DNA of 46,086 nt from Clostridia bacterium (GTDB lineage: Bacteria > Bacillota > Clostridia > Oscillospirales > CAG-382). The notes beneath the pieces are model-generated. The model was not told where the DNA came from. It worked only from the letters and a program-made list of their open reading frames with translations, and did no database searches. This document shows positions 1-8,883 of the stretch, piece by piece. Made by a program: the position numbers and the translations under genes. The stretch is taken from positions 1-46,086 of the forward strand of contig JAFQHL010000010.1 of the NCBI GenBank assembly GCA_017397955.1. The letters run 5' to 3'. The first letter of the stretch is position 1, and each line of letters begins with the position of its first letter.

Positions 1-139
1 AGTACTGTGAGCCGAGGTTCGTTTTGAGCGAAAAAATATAAAAATATATAAAAATTTCGGGGAAATTTTCCCCGAAATTTTTCACTTTATAGTAACTATA
101 TTTTCTTTTTTCGTGTTCTGTGCCTTTGTCAGCGGTCTG
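1..139. repeat. MITE-like repeat copy A, cut by window start
   Basis: This stretch closely matches 20123-20261 in the same orientation. Shared parts are the ACTGTGAG..GAGGTTCGTT start, an AT-rich run, a long palindrome at 50-82, and an end reading TCTGTGCCTTTGTCAGCGGT at 117-136. That end is the right inverted terminal repeat of the element described at 20028-20261. The left half would lie upstream of the window. No coding potential is seen. Confidence 0.75.
50..82. terminator. Palindromic hairpin inside repeat A
   Basis: Two 16-base arms (AAAAATTTCGGGGAAA and its complement) meet around a single base, so the real loop is probably the central AAATTTT. A/T runs on both sides would let it terminate transcription from either strand. 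The same hairpin is at 20173-20204 in the other copy. Confidence 0.6.
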
Positions 140-163
140 AAGGTGGGCACATTGTCCCACCTT
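140..163 (-). terminator. Hairpin downstream of the LRR/dockerin gene
   Basis: AAGGTGGG (140-147) pairs with CCCACCTT (156-163) just past the stop codon of the minus-strand gene. There is no clear T tract, so termination may depend on the stronger palindrome at 50-82. It abuts the right end of repeat A, a layout also seen at 20262. Confidence 0.5.
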
Positions 164-176
164 TGTTTCATTCTTT

Positions 177-3100
177 CTATTCTACTGCAGTATTGAATTT
201 AGTTGTCCTACCCAAAGCAAAGCCAAGTACCTGACCGTAGTCTGCCGCGTTGATGGTTGCAGATGCTGCCGCCGCAACATTTGCCGCTTCCAGCTTTATG
301 CCGCTTAGTTGTACTTTTCCCTTTGCGTGGTTAAGGACTTGTGCATAGTCCGTTGCGTTTACCTTGCCGTCGCCGTTTATATCGCCAAGCACTACTATTG
401 TGCGGCTTTCCGTAACGCCGTTTATGGTGGATGTTATAACACAGCCCGTACCTACAAGGCTGCCGCCGATTACTGCCGCGCCGTTAGCCTTGGTTATGCT
501 TATCTCGGCACCTGCAAACATAGCGGAAAGCTCTTCTGCACTCATTCCGCCTGCCTTGAAATACACTTGCTCGGTCTTGGTGCTTACCACAACATTTGTT
601 GCATCTGCACCCTCGGCAAACTCAAAGTGCTTTACTTCTTCCTCTACCACTGACTCTTTATAACAAGCAGTATAAGAAGCGTTTGCGGTTATATTGTTGA
701 ACTTACTTGTCATTACACCGTTTTCTGCCGCCCAGCCTATAAAGTCATAGCCTTCAAAGGCAGGCGCTTTAGGCGCAATAGCGTCAAACCCGTGCAAGAT
801 GCGTTGTTCGGAGATAATGCTGCCGTCTATAGCCTTAAAGCTTACCACGTAAACCTTAAGCGCAAACTGTGCGGTAAGGGTTATTTCTTCCTTTACCGTG
901 CCCTCGGTAATATCCCAACCTATTAAGTTGTAGCCTGCATACGGTGTTGCCGTAGGATAAGGAATATCCTTAATATCGGTGCCGTAAGGTACGGTAGTTT
1001 CCGTATAGGAAAGTGTGCCCATTTGCGAAACAAAGTTTACCTTTACCATCATAATCTCATATATGGGGGTAAGGGACATATTATTGGTTATACGCGCGGT
1101 GTTGGCAACACCGTTTTCGTTTGCCCAACCTGCTACGGTGTATCCCTCATGCACGGGTGCCTGCGGTACTATTGCCGCATAGCCCTTGCCCACGGTCTGG
1201 GTAGAGATTATGTTGCCTTCGGAATCCTTAAACTCTACAGTAGACCATGTGCGCCCGAATATTGCCTTAACTGTGGTGTTTTCGTTAACCGCGCCCTCGG
1301 TTTTGTCCCAGCCTAAAAATACATAGCCTGCATCGGGGGTTACCGTGGGGTAAGTAAGGGTGCTAAGCTCGGTACCGGGGGAAACACTTAACTGCGTATC
1401 ACCCGTCATTGTGCCATTCTCTGCCACAAAGTTTACCGTATGACTTAAGCCGTAAGCCTCGATTTCGTCAAATTGTTTTATGTAATAGCTAACATTTGCA
1501 TCATACGAACTCCAAACGGCAACCTCAAGCCGAGTTATTCCCTTCAGACTTACCTTGGCGCAAACATCAAAGTACTGGTCTGTATAGCCTGTATCGTCAC
1601 TACCGTAAAGAGGTGCACCTTCAACAGGTGTTTTGGTAAACTGCACCTCGGTGCCGTTGACCGCAAAATAGTTAATCCCTCTGTTGCTGGCTATGCGTAC
1701 ATTTTTAATTACCACTTCGTCCACATCAGTTGCACTGTCAAAATAGAAGGTATATGTAGGTACCGCCTCTGTACCGAACCATTCAACGGTAACGCCGCTA
1801 AGACCCAAATCTCCGTTCCAAAGGTTGTAACCGTCACCGCGGTATTTACCGTCGGTCATTTGTGTGCCGTTTTCTGGAAGTGAAGAGCTAGCGGAGCCAC
1901 TTCCTCCCGTAAGAGCGTAATTATATCTAACACCAAGCAATAGGTTTTCGCCCCTTGTAGTATTGTCGTTGGGGGCAGAGCTTTCGGTATTATCTTCGCT
2001 TTCTTCCGCGGATGTTTCTTCATCGGTAGGATAATCGTAGCTTAAGTCCTTGTAGCAGGCAAGCACGCTTATGTCGCCTGTGATTAAGTCAAAGCTATCT
2101 ATCATATTGCCTGCTTCATCCATCCAGCCTGCAAACTCATAGCCTTCGTACACGGGTGCGGCGGGTGCTATTGCCGCATAGCCGTGGGTTACCGTCTGCT
2201 GTGACAGTGTCTCGCCGTACACGCCCGTAAAGCTTACGGTGTAGGTCTTAAGCGCAAAGCGAGCGGTAAGAGTAATTTCTTCCTTTACCGCGCCCTCGGT
2301 CTTGTCCCAGCCTGTAAGATGATAGCCTGTGTCGGGTGTTACCGTAGGATAAGGAATATCCTGAATGTCGGTGCCGTAGGGTACGGTAGTTTCCGTATAG
2401 GAAAGGCTACCGTTTTCTGCAGCGAAGTTTACCTTTACCATAATTTGCTCGTAGGCAGGGCTAAGGTCATACTCATCGGTAACGAATGCTGTGTTTACAA
2501 CGCCGTTTTCGTTTGCCCAACCTGCTACGGTGTATCCCTCGCGCTCTGCTATTGCGGGGGCGATTGCCGCGTATCCCTTGCCCACGGTCTGGGTAGAGAT
2601 TACATCACCCTCTGCATCGTTAAATACAACGGGGAGCCATTTAGCTTCAATATAATCATAAGCTTCTATTTCGTCAAACTGTTTAATATACACATCAGCG
2701 TTTATGGCAACCTCAAGCGTAGTTACACCCTTCAGGCTTACCTTGGCGTAAATATCAAAGTACTGGTCTGTATAGCCTGTATCGGCACTACCGTAAAGCG
2801 GTGCACCTTCAACAGGGGTTTTGGTAAACTGTACCTGAGTGCCGTTAACCGAAACATAATTTAATCCGCGGTTAGCTGCAATACGCGCGTTTTTAATAAC
2901 CACTTCGTCCACATCGGTTGCGCTGTCAAAATAGAAGGTGTAGGTAACCTTCCTACTTGTACCGTACCATTCAACGGTAACGCCGCTAAGACCCAAATCT
3001 CCGTTCCAAAGGTTGTAACCGTCACCGCGGTATTTACCATCGGTCATTTGTGTGCCGTTTTCTTGGAGTGAAGAAGATCCGGTGCCTTCGAAATAATAGC

Positions 3101-6100
3101 TGTACCCCATGCCAAGCAATAGGTTTTCGCTCTGTTTACCGATGGTGCCTGTGGTTTCTTTGCTTTCTTCCTCGGCGGGGTAATCGTAGCTTAAGTCCTT
3201 GTAGCAGGCAAGCACGCTTATGTCGCCTGTGATTAAGTCAAAGCTATCTATCATATTGCCTGCTTTGTCCATCCAGCCTGCAAACTCATAGCCTTCGTAC
3301 ACGGGTGCGGCGGGTGCTATTGCCGCAAAGCCGTGGGTTACCGTCTGCTGTGATAGGATATCGCCGTACACGCCCATAAAGCTTACGGTGTAGGTGTTAA
3401 TAGCAAACTGTGCCGTAAAGGTCAGCTCTTCTTTTACCGTGCCTTCGGTCTTGTCCCAGCCTGTAAGATGATAGCCTGTGTCGGGTGTTACCGTAGGATA
3501 AGGGATATCCTGAATGTCGGTGCCGTAGGGTACGGTAGTTTCCGTATAGGAAAGGCTGCCGTTTTCTGTGACAAAGTATACTTTAAGCATAATTTGCTCG
3601 TAGGCGGCGGTAAGAGTCATATCCTCCCTTACAGAGCTGAAGTCGCTGATTATATTACCGTTTTGGTCTTTCCATCCTATTATATTGTATCCTTCACGGG
3701 GAGGTATTTGGGGCACTGTTGCCGCCTGTCCGTAAGGTACGGTCTGCTGTGACAAAACCTCGCCGTTTACGCCTATAAAGCTTACGCTTGCGCTTATGCG
3801 GACGAAAATTGCGGTGATAACGGTATCCTGAGTTATTGTGCCGGAAATATTATCCCAGCCCACAAAGCGGAAGTTGGGGGCGGCGGTTACCGTGGGGAAG
3901 GTTACGGTGCTAAGCTCGGTTGTGGGATAAACGTCAAGGCTTGTAAAAGAAAGGCTGCCGTGGTCTGCCGCAAAGCTTAGCGTTACAAAATAGTTGTAGT
4001 TTTTGGTTGCGTTTGTCAACGAACTGTTAGATGAACCTATGTAAATTGCGCTCCATTGGGTGGAGCTGCCACCGTAGTATACGGTTTTAAGGTTGGTACA
4101 GCCGTAAAATGCATTGCTGCCGATAGAGGAAACCGTGCCGGGAATGCTTATGCTTGTAACAGAGGTGCAGTTATAGAAGGCATAAGGAGTTATTGAGGTA
4201 ACATCCGCCGGGATAACAAGCTTGGTCACAAGACTGCCGTTAAGGTATAGATTCTTTGCATAATACAGCGGATTGGCATAAGAGTTTTTAAACTGTACGG
4301 CGCACCATGCGGCTACATCCGTTATATTAACTTTTGTAAGAGAGGTACAGCCGTAAAACGCACTCTCACCGATAGCGGTAACGCCGGCACCGACAGTTAC
4401 GCTTGTAAGACCGGAACAGTTGTAAAATGCACGGTAACCGATAGAGGTAACGCTGTCGGGGATGGTTACGCCTGTAACAGAGGAACCGTAAAAGGCTTCG
4501 TTTGCAACGGTAATAGTACCGGATTTTATTGTATATGCACCGCTTAAGGCGGTTTTTGCTTCAATTAAGTGATTACCTATATACAAAACATTGTTTTCCC
4601 AATTAGTGATGTCATTATAGTACCCGGTATTGCGAAACGCATCGCTACCGATAGAGGTAACGCTGTCTGGGATGGTGATGCTTGTAATGGAATCACAGTT
4701 GTAAAACGCACTGCCACCGATAGAGGTAACGCTGTCGGGGATAGTTATGCTTGTAAGACCGGAACAATAGGAAAACGCATAGCTGCCGATAGAGGTAACG
4801 CTGTCGGGGATAGTTATGCTTGTAAGACCGGAACACTTGTAAAATGCATTGCTGCCGATAGAGGTAACGCTGTCGGGTATGGTGATGCTTGTAAGACCGG
4901 AACAGTCGCGAAACGCAGAGCTACTGATAGAGGTAACGCTGTCGGGAATGGTGATGCTTGTAAGTTTAGAACAGCCGCGAAACGCATCGCTACCGATAGC
5001 GGTAACGCTGTCGGGTATGTTGATGCTTGTAAGACCGGAACAGTTGTAAAATGCTTCGTAACCGATAGTGGTAACACTGTCGGGTATGTTGATGCTTGTA
5101 AGTTTGGAACAGTCGCGAAACGCACCGCCCCCAATAGCGGTAACGCTGTCGGGAATGGTGATGCTTGTAAGACGGGAACAGTAGTAAAATGCATAGCTGC
5201 CGATAGAGGTAACACTGTCGGGTATGTTGATGCTTGTAAGGTCGTAACAGTTGTAAAACGCAGAGTCGCCGATAGAGGTAACGCCGGCACCGATAGTTAC
5301 GCTTGTAAGACCGGAACAGTTGTAAAACGCTCTGTCACCGATAGAGGTAACGCTGTTTTTAATATAAACTTCTTTTATTGAGGATTTGTGGGCACGCCAC
5401 GCATTGGTAGAAGAAGATGTAAAGTCAAGCATTGCGCCGGTGCCTGAGATTACAAGCAGACCGTTGCTGTCCAAGTGCCAATTAAGGGTGTCTAAGGAGC
5501 CTTTGGCAAGGACGGTAGTACCGGGGACATAGTTATAGATTATACCCGCGGTGCTTAAGGGGGTGTTGCCCGCGGCGATTTCTACAGCATCCCACTGAGG
5601 GATACCGCCTGCATAATAAACCTGATTAAGTGCGTTGCAGTTATTGAAGGCGTAGCCGCTGATAGCGGTAAGGCTTTGGGGGACAGTTACTGTTGCAAGG
5701 GTGATACAATACTCAAATGCGGAGATGCCGATATAAGTAAGACCTTCGGGCATAACCACGCTTGCAAGCTTAGCGCAGGAGTAAAAGGCAAAGTCGCCGA
5801 TATACTCAACAGCAGCGGGGATAGCTATATCCGCAAGGTTGTTACAAAAATAGAAGGCGTAGTTGCCTATACGTGTAAGGCTTTGGGGCAGGCTTACGCT
5901 TGTAAGGGCGGTACAGTCGCTGAAAGCATAGTCACCCACAGAGGTAACGCCTTCCTCTATAACCACCTTAGTTATACTGCTTTGATAGGAATACCAAGGG
6001 GTTTGAGAGGCGGAGGTATAATCCGCCATTGCGCCGTTACCTGTTACGGCAAGGGTGCCCGTGGCTTCGTCAAAGCTGTAGTTTATGCTTTCTTCAAGGT

Positions 6101-6407
6101 CCTCGGAGGATTCTTCAGAGGAGATGTCTTCGGAAACGTCTGCGAGGGAATCTTCGGAGGATTCAACGATAACTTCGGAGGATTCAACGATAACTTCGGA
6201 GGATTCTACGATTTCTTCGGAAGATTGCTCATAAGAATAATCGTCCGTAGTTTCTTCAAGGCTTTCTTCATAGCTTTGGTCGCCGGAGGTTTCTGCAAGG
6301 GCTTGCACAAACGCCGATTGCGGCAGTGTCAACGCCGCACCGATAGTTGTTGGGCAAAGCCCCAAAAACATAGCTATGACAAGCACCAACGATGTTAATT
6401 CTTTCAT
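177..6407 (-). CDS. Secreted BspA-like leucine-rich repeat protein with InlB-type repeats and C-terminal dockerin
   Basis: A 2076-residue secreted protein. Residues 1-24 form a signal peptide, followed by a Ser/Glu-rich stretch to about 105. Two blocks of BspA/LRR_5 repeats (23-residue units such as SITIPDSVTSIGSNAFYKCS) run to about residue 810. Next come several Listeria-Bacteroides/InlB B-type repeats (VTPDTGYHLTGWDKTEGTV), interrupted by two copies of a beta-rich domain starting near 1096 and 1491. An Ig-like stretch leads to a dockerin from about 2006. The first dockerin loop, GDINGDGKVNATD, is canonical. The second, AANVAAAASATINAAD, has lost its calcium ligands. LRR_5 proteins of this kind are surface or host/substrate-binding proteins; the dockerin implies docking on a cohesin (inference). 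The start has AAAGGAG 9 bases upstream and a consensus promoter at 6461-6489. Confidence 0.95.
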   Translation of the reverse strand: MKELTSLVLVIAMFLGLCPTTIGAALTLPQSAFVQALAETSGDQSYEESLEETTDDYSYEQSSEEIVESSEVIVESSEVIVESSEDSLADVSEDISSEESSEDLEESINYSFDEATGTLAVTGNGAMADYTSASQTPWYSYQSSITKVVIEEGVTSVGDYAFSDCTALTSVSLPQSLTRIGNYAFYFCNNLADIAIPAAVEYIGDFAFYSCAKLASVVMPEGLTYIGISAFEYCITLATVTVPQSLTAISGYAFNNCNALNQVYYAGGIPQWDAVEIAAGNTPLSTAGIIYNYVPGTTVLAKGSLDTLNWHLDSNGLLVISGTGAMLDFTSSSTNAWRAHKSSIKEVYIKNSVTSIGDRAFYNCSGLTSVTIGAGVTSIGDSAFYNCYDLTSINIPDSVTSIGSYAFYYCSRLTSITIPDSVTAIGGGAFRDCSKLTSINIPDSVTTIGYEAFYNCSGLTSINIPDSVTAIGSDAFRGCSKLTSITIPDSVTSISSSAFRDCSGLTSITIPDSVTSIGSNAFYKCSGLTSITIPDSVTSIGSYAFSYCSGLTSITIPDSVTSIGGSAFYNCDSITSITIPDSVTSIGSDAFRNTGYYNDITNWENNVLYIGNHLIEAKTALSGAYTIKSGTITVANEAFYGSSVTGVTIPDSVTSIGYRAFYNCSGLTSVTVGAGVTAIGESAFYGCTSLTKVNITDVAAWCAVQFKNSYANPLYYAKNLYLNGSLVTKLVIPADVTSITPYAFYNCTSVTSISIPGTVSSIGSNAFYGCTNLKTVYYGGSSTQWSAIYIGSSNSSLTNATKNYNYFVTLSFAADHGSLSFTSLDVYPTTELSTVTFPTVTAAPNFRFVGWDNISGTITQDTVITAIFVRISASVSFIGVNGEVLSQQTVPYGQAATVPQIPPREGYNIIGWKDQNGNIISDFSSVREDMTLTAAYEQIMLKVYFVTENGSLSYTETTVPYGTDIQDIPYPTVTPDTGYHLTGWDKTEGTVKEELTFTAQFAINTYTVSFMGVYGDILSQQTVTHGFAAIAPAAPVYEGYEFAGWMDKAGNMIDSFDLITGDISVLACYKDLSYDYPAEEESKETTGTIGKQSENLLLGMGYSYYFEGTGSSSLQENGTQMTDGKYRGDGYNLWNGDLGLSGVTVEWYGTSRKVTYTFYFDSATDVDEVVIKNARIAANRGLNYVSVNGTQVQFTKTPVEGAPLYGSADTGYTDQYFDIYAKVSLKGVTTLEVAINADVYIKQFDEIEAYDYIEAKWLPVVFNDAEGDVISTQTVGKGYAAIAPAIAEREGYTVAGWANENGVVNTAFVTDEYDLSPAYEQIMVKVNFAAENGSLSYTETTVPYGTDIQDIPYPTVTPDTGYHLTGWDKTEGAVKEEITLTARFALKTYTVSFTGVYGETLSQQTVTHGYAAIAPAAPVYEGYEFAGWMDEAGNMIDSFDLITGDISVLACYKDLSYDYPTDEETSAEESEDNTESSAPNDNTTRGENLLLGVRYNYALTGGSGSASSSLPENGTQMTDGKYRGDGYNLWNGDLGLSGVTVEWFGTEAVPTYTFYFDSATDVDEVVIKNVRIASNRGINYFAVNGTEVQFTKTPVEGAPLYGSDDTGYTDQYFDVCAKVSLKGITRLEVAVWSSYDANVSYYIKQFDEIEAYGLSHTVNFVAENGTMTGDTQLSVSPGTELSTLTYPTVTPDAGYVFLGWDKTEGAVNENTTVKAIFGRTWSTVEFKDSEGNIISTQTVGKGYAAIVPQAPVHEGYTVAGWANENGVANTARITNNMSLTPIYEIMMVKVNFVSQMGTLSYTETTVPYGTDIKDIPYPTATPYAGYNLIGWDITEGTVKEEITLTAQFALKVYVVSFKAIDGSIISEQRILHGFDAIAPKAPAFEGYDFIGWAAENGVMTSKFNNITANASYTACYKESVVEEEVKHFEFAEGADATNVVVSTKTEQVYFKAGGMSAEELSAMFAGAEISITKANGAAVIGGSLVGTGCVITSTINGVTESRTIVVLGDINGDGKVNATDYAQVLNHAKGKVQLSGIKLEAANVAAAASATINAADYGQVLGFALGRTTKFNTAVE

Positions 6408-6460
6408 AAGCCGTACTCCTTTATTTAAAATGCAAATTTTACCTTAATTATATATAATCG

Positions 6461-6489
6461 ATTATACGCTTATTATCTGCAAATGTCAA
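6461..6489 (-). promoter_or_regulatory. Consensus sigma-A promoter of the LRR/dockerin gene
   Basis: Read on the minus strand, TTGACA (6489-6484) is followed after exactly 17 bases by TATAAT (6466-6461), a perfect consensus. A 14-base perfect palindrome, TATAATCGATTATA (6453-6466), includes the -10 box and could be an operator (inference). The start codon is about 50 bases downstream. Confidence 0.8.
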
Positions 6490-6532
6490 GGCATCGGCGC
6501 AAAAAGCAGCGTTTTACGGAAATACGAAAAGG

Positions 6533-6614
6533 AAAAAGAAGGCGCGGGGTGCGCCTTCTTCCTTTTGATGATTTATGCTGTTTTTTTGCGTTCCGACCGT
6601 TTTTTACGGTTTCT
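6533..6614. repeat. 82-bp perfect direct repeat, copy 1
   Basis: Identical over 82 bases to 6762-6843 (offset 229). It contains the hairpin AAGAAGGCGC-GGGGT-GCGCCTTCTT. Since the other copy touches the rubredoxin stop codon, this one is likely a displaced duplicate of the rubredoxin 3' end and terminator. Confidence 0.9.
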
Positions 6615-6761
6615 AAATATAAAAGGAATTGTAAAAAGCGAGGTGGAGTGGACGAACAAAACCCGAAGCTGTACTTATAGTACTGCGAGCGGTTGTGTTC
6701 GTTCATAGCAAAAAATACAAATCACTCCAAGAAGTCTACGGGCTTATTTGGGATCACGGCA
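6615..6761. repeat. Hairpin element between the 82-bp duplicates (copy C)
   Basis: A nested inverted repeat. GGAGTG (6645-6650) pairs with CACTCC (6723-6728). GGACGAACAAAACC (6650-6663) pairs with GGTTGTGTTCGTTC (6691-6704) with two mismatches. The core is GTAC-TTATA-GTAC (6671-6683). The GAACGAACC/GGTTCGTTC arms and the nearby TACTG.GAGC text resemble the elements at 1-139 and 20028-20261, so it is probably a divergent relative. Confidence 0.5.
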
Positions 6762-6791
6762 AAAAAGAAGGCGCGGGGTGCGCCTTCTTCC
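6761..6791 (-). terminator. Rubredoxin terminator
   Basis: On the minus strand a 10-bp stem (AAGAAGGCGC/GCGCCTTCTT, loop ACCCC) is followed by a T run. This is a typical intrinsic terminator about 50 bases past the rubredoxin stop. An identical hairpin is at 6536-6560. Confidence 0.85.
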
Positions 6792-6843
6792 TTTTGATGA
6801 TTTATGCTGTTTTTTTGCGTTCCGACCGTTTTTTACGGTTTCT
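6762..6843. repeat. 82-bp perfect direct repeat, copy 2
   Basis: The second copy of the 6533-6614 repeat. Its last base is the first base of the rubredoxin stop codon (minus-strand TAA at 6845-6843), so it is essentially that gene's 3' untranslated region. Confidence 0.9.
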
Positions 6844-7001
6844 TACTCTTCGCTGAACATATCCTTACCTACACCGCAGAGGGGGCAGGTGAAATCTTCG
6901 GGAAGGTCCTCAAATTTGGTGCCGGGGGCTATACCGTTTTCGGGGTCGCCGAGTGCTTCGTCATACACCCAACCGCAAGCGTCACATACATACTTTTTCA
7001 T
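6843..7001 (-). CDS. Rubredoxin
   Basis: A 52-residue one-iron electron carrier of the cytoplasm. Two metal-binding pairs are present, CDACGWVYD near the N-terminus and [11 protein letters not shown] near the C-terminus, with the usual spacing and the [18 protein letters not shown] stretch of classic rubredoxins. The start is preceded by an excellent AGGAGG (7011-7016). It lies 75 bases downstream of the flavodiiron protein gene, which carries its own C-terminal rubredoxin domain. The free rubredoxin may be a second donor to that enzyme or serve peroxide-reducing partners elsewhere (inference). Confidence 0.95.
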   Translation of the reverse strand: MKKYVCDACGWVYDEALGDPENGIAPGTKFEDLPEDFTCPLCGVGKDMFSEE

Positions 7002-7076
7002 AACAAAATTCCTCCTAAAATTATATATTGTTTAATGGTTTGAAACCTATAGGTTCACAATGTGCTGAAAACAAGC

Positions 7077-8867
7077 TTATTCTATCGGCTCAAAATCAGC
7101 CGCGCCGTGCTTGCAAAGGGGACAGATAAAGTCCTCGGGCAATGGGTCGCCCTCGTAGATATAGCCGCATATCTTGCAAACATAGCCTTTTTTGCCCTCG
7201 GTCTTGGGTTTGGGCTTTACATTGTTCTGGTAATAGGTATAGGTCATGGTTTCTTTATCGGAGATAACCCTTGACTCGGTTATGGAGCAGATGAACATAC
7301 CGTGGGTATCAAGGTCCACATACTGCTCTACCTTCAGTGACATAAAGGAGTTGATATAGCGGGGCAGGAATACAAGCCCGTTATCGGAACGAAGGGGGGT
7401 ACAGTCCGCGAACTTATCCACATTTCTGCCGCTTACAAAGCCAAACTTTTCAAACACAACAAAAGGAGCGTCCACAGTAAGGCAGTTTATGTTCATCTTG
7501 CCCGTTTGCTTTATAACATGGTGGGAGTAATTCTCTTTGTTGATGGTAACGGCTATTCTGTTGGGGGTGTTTGTAACCTGGGTTACAGTATTGACAATCA
7601 AGCCGTTATCTTTTTTGCCGTCGTGGCAGGTGACAACATACAGACCGTAGCCTATTTTAAACAGGGCGGACAGGTCATTTTTGTTGGCGGTGGAATCCTG
7701 ACGGGCAAGGTACTCCTTACAAAGCTCGTCGGCAAGGGTGCTAAGCTGTGCGCTGCTTTCCTCGTTAAGGGCGGACATTATGCTTACGGTGGTATCGGCA
7801 AAGCTCAAGTTTTTGGAGCTTGCAAACATCTCTTTCATGACCTTGGCGGCAAGAGGTGCCCAGCTGCCGTTTTCAATAAATGCAACGGTGCGGTTGCTGT
7901 AATTGCGCTCCGTAAGGTGGTGTATGAACTCACGCATAAACGGGAAGATGCCTGCGTTATAGGTGGTTGTAGCCAGCACAAGTTTGCTGTACCTGAACGC
8001 GTCCTCTACCGCTTCCGCCATATCGCAGCGTGCAAGGTCGTTTACAACAACCTTGGGGCAACCGTTGGCTTTGAGCTTTTCTGCCAGCTGCATTACCGCT
8101 TTTTTGGTATTGCCGTACACGGAGGTGTAGGCGATAACTATGCCCTCCTCCTCAACCTGATAGCTTGACCATGTGTTGTAAAGACCAAGGTAATAGCCAA
8201 GGTTTTCTTTAAGTACGGGGCCGTGGAGAGGACAGATTATCTCTATATCCAGTCCTGCCGCCTTTTTAAGCAGGTTCTGCACCTGTGCGCCGTATTTGCC
8301 CACTATGCCGATGTAGTAACGCCTTGCCTCGCAAGCCCAGTCCTCTTCCACGTCAAGTGCGCCGAATTTGCCGAATCCGTCAGCAGAGAACAAAACCTTG
8401 TCGGCACTGTCATAGCTTACGATAACCTCAGGCCAATGCACCATAGGTGCGGTAACAAAGGTAAGAATGTGCTTGCCCAGCTCAAGGGTACTGCCCTCCC
8501 CTACCACTACCGCTTTATCGGCAAAGTTGGTACCGAAGAAGTTCTTCATCATACCGAAGGCCTTGGCAGAAGAAACTATCTTTGCCTGCGGATATGCTTT
8601 TGTAAAGTTAAGGATGTTTGCGGAATGGTCCGGCTCCATGTGGTGAACAACAAGATAATCGGGCTGTCTGCCGCCCAGCGCGTTTTGGATATTATCAATC
8701 CACTCGTGGGTAAAAGCGGCATCCACCGTATCCATTATGGCTATCTTATCGTCTATTATAGCGTAGGAATTGTAAGCCATACCGTTTGGAACATCGTACT
8801 GACCTTCAAATAAATCAATTCTATGGTCGTTTACACCAATGTACTTAATATCGTTTGTTATAAACAT
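7077..8867 (-). CDS. Four-domain flavodiiron protein (FprA + flavin reductase + rubredoxin)
   Basis: A 596-residue cytoplasmic oxygen or NO reductase. In order: a metallo-beta-lactamase-like diiron domain (HHMEPDHSAN gives the H-x-E-x-D-H ligands, with further ligands in VHWPEV, SADGFG and CPLHGPV); a flavodoxin domain starting IAYTSVYGNTKKA; an FMN-binding flavin reductase domain (LFKIGYGLYVVTCHDG); and a C-terminal rubredoxin (CKICGYIYEGDPLPEDFICPLC). In Moorella the last two domains form a separate partner protein, Hrb; here the chain is fused, so electrons from NAD(P)H could flow within one polypeptide. The start at 8867 is chosen over one 24 bases upstream because AAAGGAGG lies just before it. 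The GH3 stop codon is 16 bases upstream. Confidence 0.95.
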   Translation of the reverse strand: MFITNDIKYIGVNDHRIDLFEGQYDVPNGMAYNSYAIIDDKIAIMDTVDAAFTHEWIDNIQNALGGRQPDYLVVHHMEPDHSANILNFTKAYPQAKIVSSAKAFGMMKNFFGTNFADKAVVVGEGSTLELGKHILTFVTAPMVHWPEVIVSYDSADKVLFSADGFGKFGALDVEEDWACEARRYYIGIVGKYGAQVQNLLKKAAGLDIEIICPLHGPVLKENLGYYLGLYNTWSSYQVEEEGIVIAYTSVYGNTKKAVMQLAEKLKANGCPKVVVNDLARCDMAEAVEDAFRYSKLVLATTTYNAGIFPFMREFIHHLTERNYSNRTVAFIENGSWAPLAAKVMKEMFASSKNLSFADTTVSIMSALNEESSAQLSTLADELCKEYLARQDSTANKNDLSALFKIGYGLYVVTCHDGKKDNGLIVNTVTQVTNTPNRIAVTINKENYSHHVIKQTGKMNINCLTVDAPFVVFEKFGFVSGRNVDKFADCTPLRSDNGLVFLPRYINSFMSLKVEQYVDLDTHGMFICSITESRVISDKETMTYTYYQNNVKPKPKTEGKKGYVCKICGYIYEGDPLPEDFICPLCKHGAADFEPIE

Positions 8868-8883
8868 AGAAACCTCCTTTAAT

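Larger units (their letters stand above)
6408..6842. other. Gene-free interval of 435 bases
   Basis: Between the LRR gene and rubredoxin (both minus strand) no credible gene is seen. The interval holds the LRR promoter, an 82-base perfect direct repeat carrying the rubredoxin terminator, and a hairpin element between the two repeat copies. Confidence 0.8.

Noticed and set aside
4400..5340. Regular spacing of near-identical 69-base units, CRISPR-like at first sight
   Set aside because: Units are contiguous, in frame and encode 23-residue LRR_5 repeats; there are no unique spacers and no cas genes.
4569..5381. Long open frame on the plus strand opposite the LRR gene
   Set aside because: It is the antisense image of the repetitive LRR codons (CKTGTVVKR-type repeats), with no ribosome site.
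7002..7030. TATAAT on the minus strand just before rubredoxin
   Set aside because: It abuts the ribosome site, so transcription would start within it; no matching -35 box.
7044..7055. AACCTATAGGTT palindrome between the flavodiiron and rubredoxin genes
   Set aside because: Short and without a clear promoter nearby; not enough to call an operator.
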